Origin: Chamaecyparis obtusa
Taxonomy: Eukaryota; Streptophyta; Pinopsida; Cupressales; Cupressaceae
Direction of reading: 5' to 3'
DNA length: 64,000 nt
Assembly (NCBI GenBank): GCA_027943335.1
Contig: BSBK01006031.1
Coordinates: 1 to 64,000 of the forward strand
The first letter of the stretch is position 1; every line of letters begins with the position of its first letter. This document shows positions 62,706-64,000 of this stretch, in pieces. The position numbers and the translations under genes were made by a program. Under the pieces are notes generated by a model. It saw only the letters and a program-made list of their open reading frames with translations, did not search any database and had not been told where the DNA came from.

Positions 62706-63780
62706 ATGAGATCACTTCAAGTGAGAATTCAGTCAATTAAAAGGTTCATATCACAATTAGCGAAAAAATACCATTCTTTTACTCAACTCCTTCATAAGGA
62801 CACAATATTTATATGGGATGACAAGTGTGAAGAATATTTCATATTACTCAAAAATTACCTAATGAATCCACAAATTTTGATGCCACCAATATGAGGAAAG
62901 CCTTTGATATTATACATTATAGGAACAAAACATTCTTTAGGGGCACTCTTGGCTCAAGAAGATAAAAATGGGAAAGAGAAAGCTATTTACTACATAAGCA
63001 AAACTTTGGTGAAATATGAGTTAAATTATAGTTTCATAGAAAGAGCATGTTTGGCAGTAGTTTTTTCTTCCCAAAAGCTATGACATTATATATTATCTCA
63101 TAAGATCAAACTCATAGAAAAAATTGATCCATTAAAGTATCTTCTAAGCAAAATAGCTTTGACAGGAAGGATAGCCAAATGGGTTATGGTGTTGAGAAAA
63201 TTTGATATAGAATATGTGGATAGAAAGGAAATAAAAGGTTAAGTAATATAATATCAACTAGCGGAGGCACCGTTAGAAGATGAACATCCTATTTAGGTGG
63301 AATTTATAGACTTAGAAATAATCAATGTTGAAGTAAAAACATGGAAATTATACTTTGATGATTCTTATACTCAACATGGCTCAAGAGCAGGTATATTATT
63401 GATTAAAGTTCCCCAAGGATCAACAATACCTAAATCATATAAGCTATTTTTTCCATGCACAAACAATATAGCTAAATATGAAGCATTAGTCATTGGTATC
63501 AAATTGGCCCTAGAATGGAAGGTGACATAGTTACAAATATATAGAGATTCTCAACTAGTCATAAACCAAATAAATGATGAATATCAAAAAAATATGACAA
63601 GTTGATATATTATAAGAATATGGTAGAAGATCTCAAGAAATACTTGACCTTGATCACATTTGAGCAAGTTCCTAGAGAAAAGAACAAATCAGCAGATGCC
63701 ATGGCTACATTGGCTTCATTCCTACAGATGTTGGATCAAAGTGCAAGATACGAATTCCATGTAGAAGAAATGGAACAACC
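62706..63780 (+). pseudogene. Outer gypsy element RNase H pair
   Basis: A degenerate native RNase H (LILYIIGTKHSLGALLAQE, no Asp at the first catalytic place) is followed by an archaeal-type RNase H: WKLYFDDSYTQHGSRAG, NIAKYEALVIG, IYRDSQLVINQI and KSADAMATLAS. Lys stands at the place of the catalytic Glu. The second domain follows RT and the native domain, the usual Tat order, in contrast to the element at 33,525-48,225. Confidence 0.85.
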
Positions 63781-64000
63781 AACATTTGACCCTTTCAATT
63801 CCCACATCATTTTCCTATTACTAGGACATGACTCACCCTTGTATGGATCCATCTATACTTACTTAAAAGACCATACCCTACCCTTGGACCAAACTCAAAA
63901 CTAGAAAAGGAACTTCATAAGAGAAGCCTCTCGTTACACCCTTGTATCTGACACATTGTATCACAAGAGTCTTGATGGAATGCTTTTAAGGTGTTTGGAG
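63781..64000 (+). pseudogene. Outer gypsy element, start of integrase region
   Basis: After an in-frame stop (63,902) the reading continues NFIREASRYTLVSDTLYHK and GMLLRCLE, the segment that precedes the integrase zinc finger in gypsy elements. The element runs out of the window. Confidence 0.7.

Overview
This is plant nuclear DNA from a large, repeat-dense genome. Genes have GT-AG introns, there are Ty3/gypsy Tat-type and Copia-type retrotransposon remains, a plant-type cytosolic sulfotransferase, and fragments of a histone H2B and a laccase. A Penelope-like ribozyme motif and heavily decayed, deeply nested elements fit a gymnosperm, but that is inference. There is no bacterial, organellar or viral genome architecture. 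Almost everything except the sulfotransferase is mobile-element sequence.

The most interesting content is a DNA transposon family present twice. Copy E1 (1-15,009, left end outside the window) and copy E2 (31,848-55,615) have the same plan. A transposase-like gene with three aligned Asp motifs and an intron-rich accessory gene point toward each other, and a tandem array of 357-bp units lies between them. E2 is bounded by terminal inverted repeats starting GGGTATGTGC and a 4-bp TCAA target duplication. E1 ends in a related repeat. The two arrays have the same period and the same orientation relative to the transposase, but are strongly diverged: about 19 phase marks in E1 and 5 in E2. A 1.2-kb non-autonomous relative (29,419-30,613, GAGA duplication) shares a doubled subterminal motif with E2 at nearly the same distance from the end.

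Layout: 1-15,009 is E1 (transposase relic, H2B relic, array, unidentified relic, accessory gene). 15,014-17,452 is a decayed minus-strand retroelement-like ORF that E1 interrupts, followed by an LTR-like region to about 19,560. 20,568-21,473 is a sulfotransferase. 21,700-28,200 is AT-rich intergenic DNA with minisatellites, a 467-bp duplication and a laccase scrap. 28,200-29,100 is the 3' end of a minus-strand Copia-type element. 29,419-30,613 is the small TIR element.

From 31,390 to the right edge is a four-level nest. The outer element is a Tat-type gypsy retrotransposon (5' LTR in two halves at 31,390-31,847 and 55,616-55,998; coding region 57,663 to beyond 64,000). E2 sits inside that LTR. 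A second Tat-type gypsy element (33,525-48,225, minus strand, GGTAT duplication) sits exactly at a splice donor of E2's accessory gene. A triple 5S-rRNA-derived repeat (46,377-47,541) sits inside its 5' LTR. Removing each insert restores the host sequence, so the order of events can be read directly.
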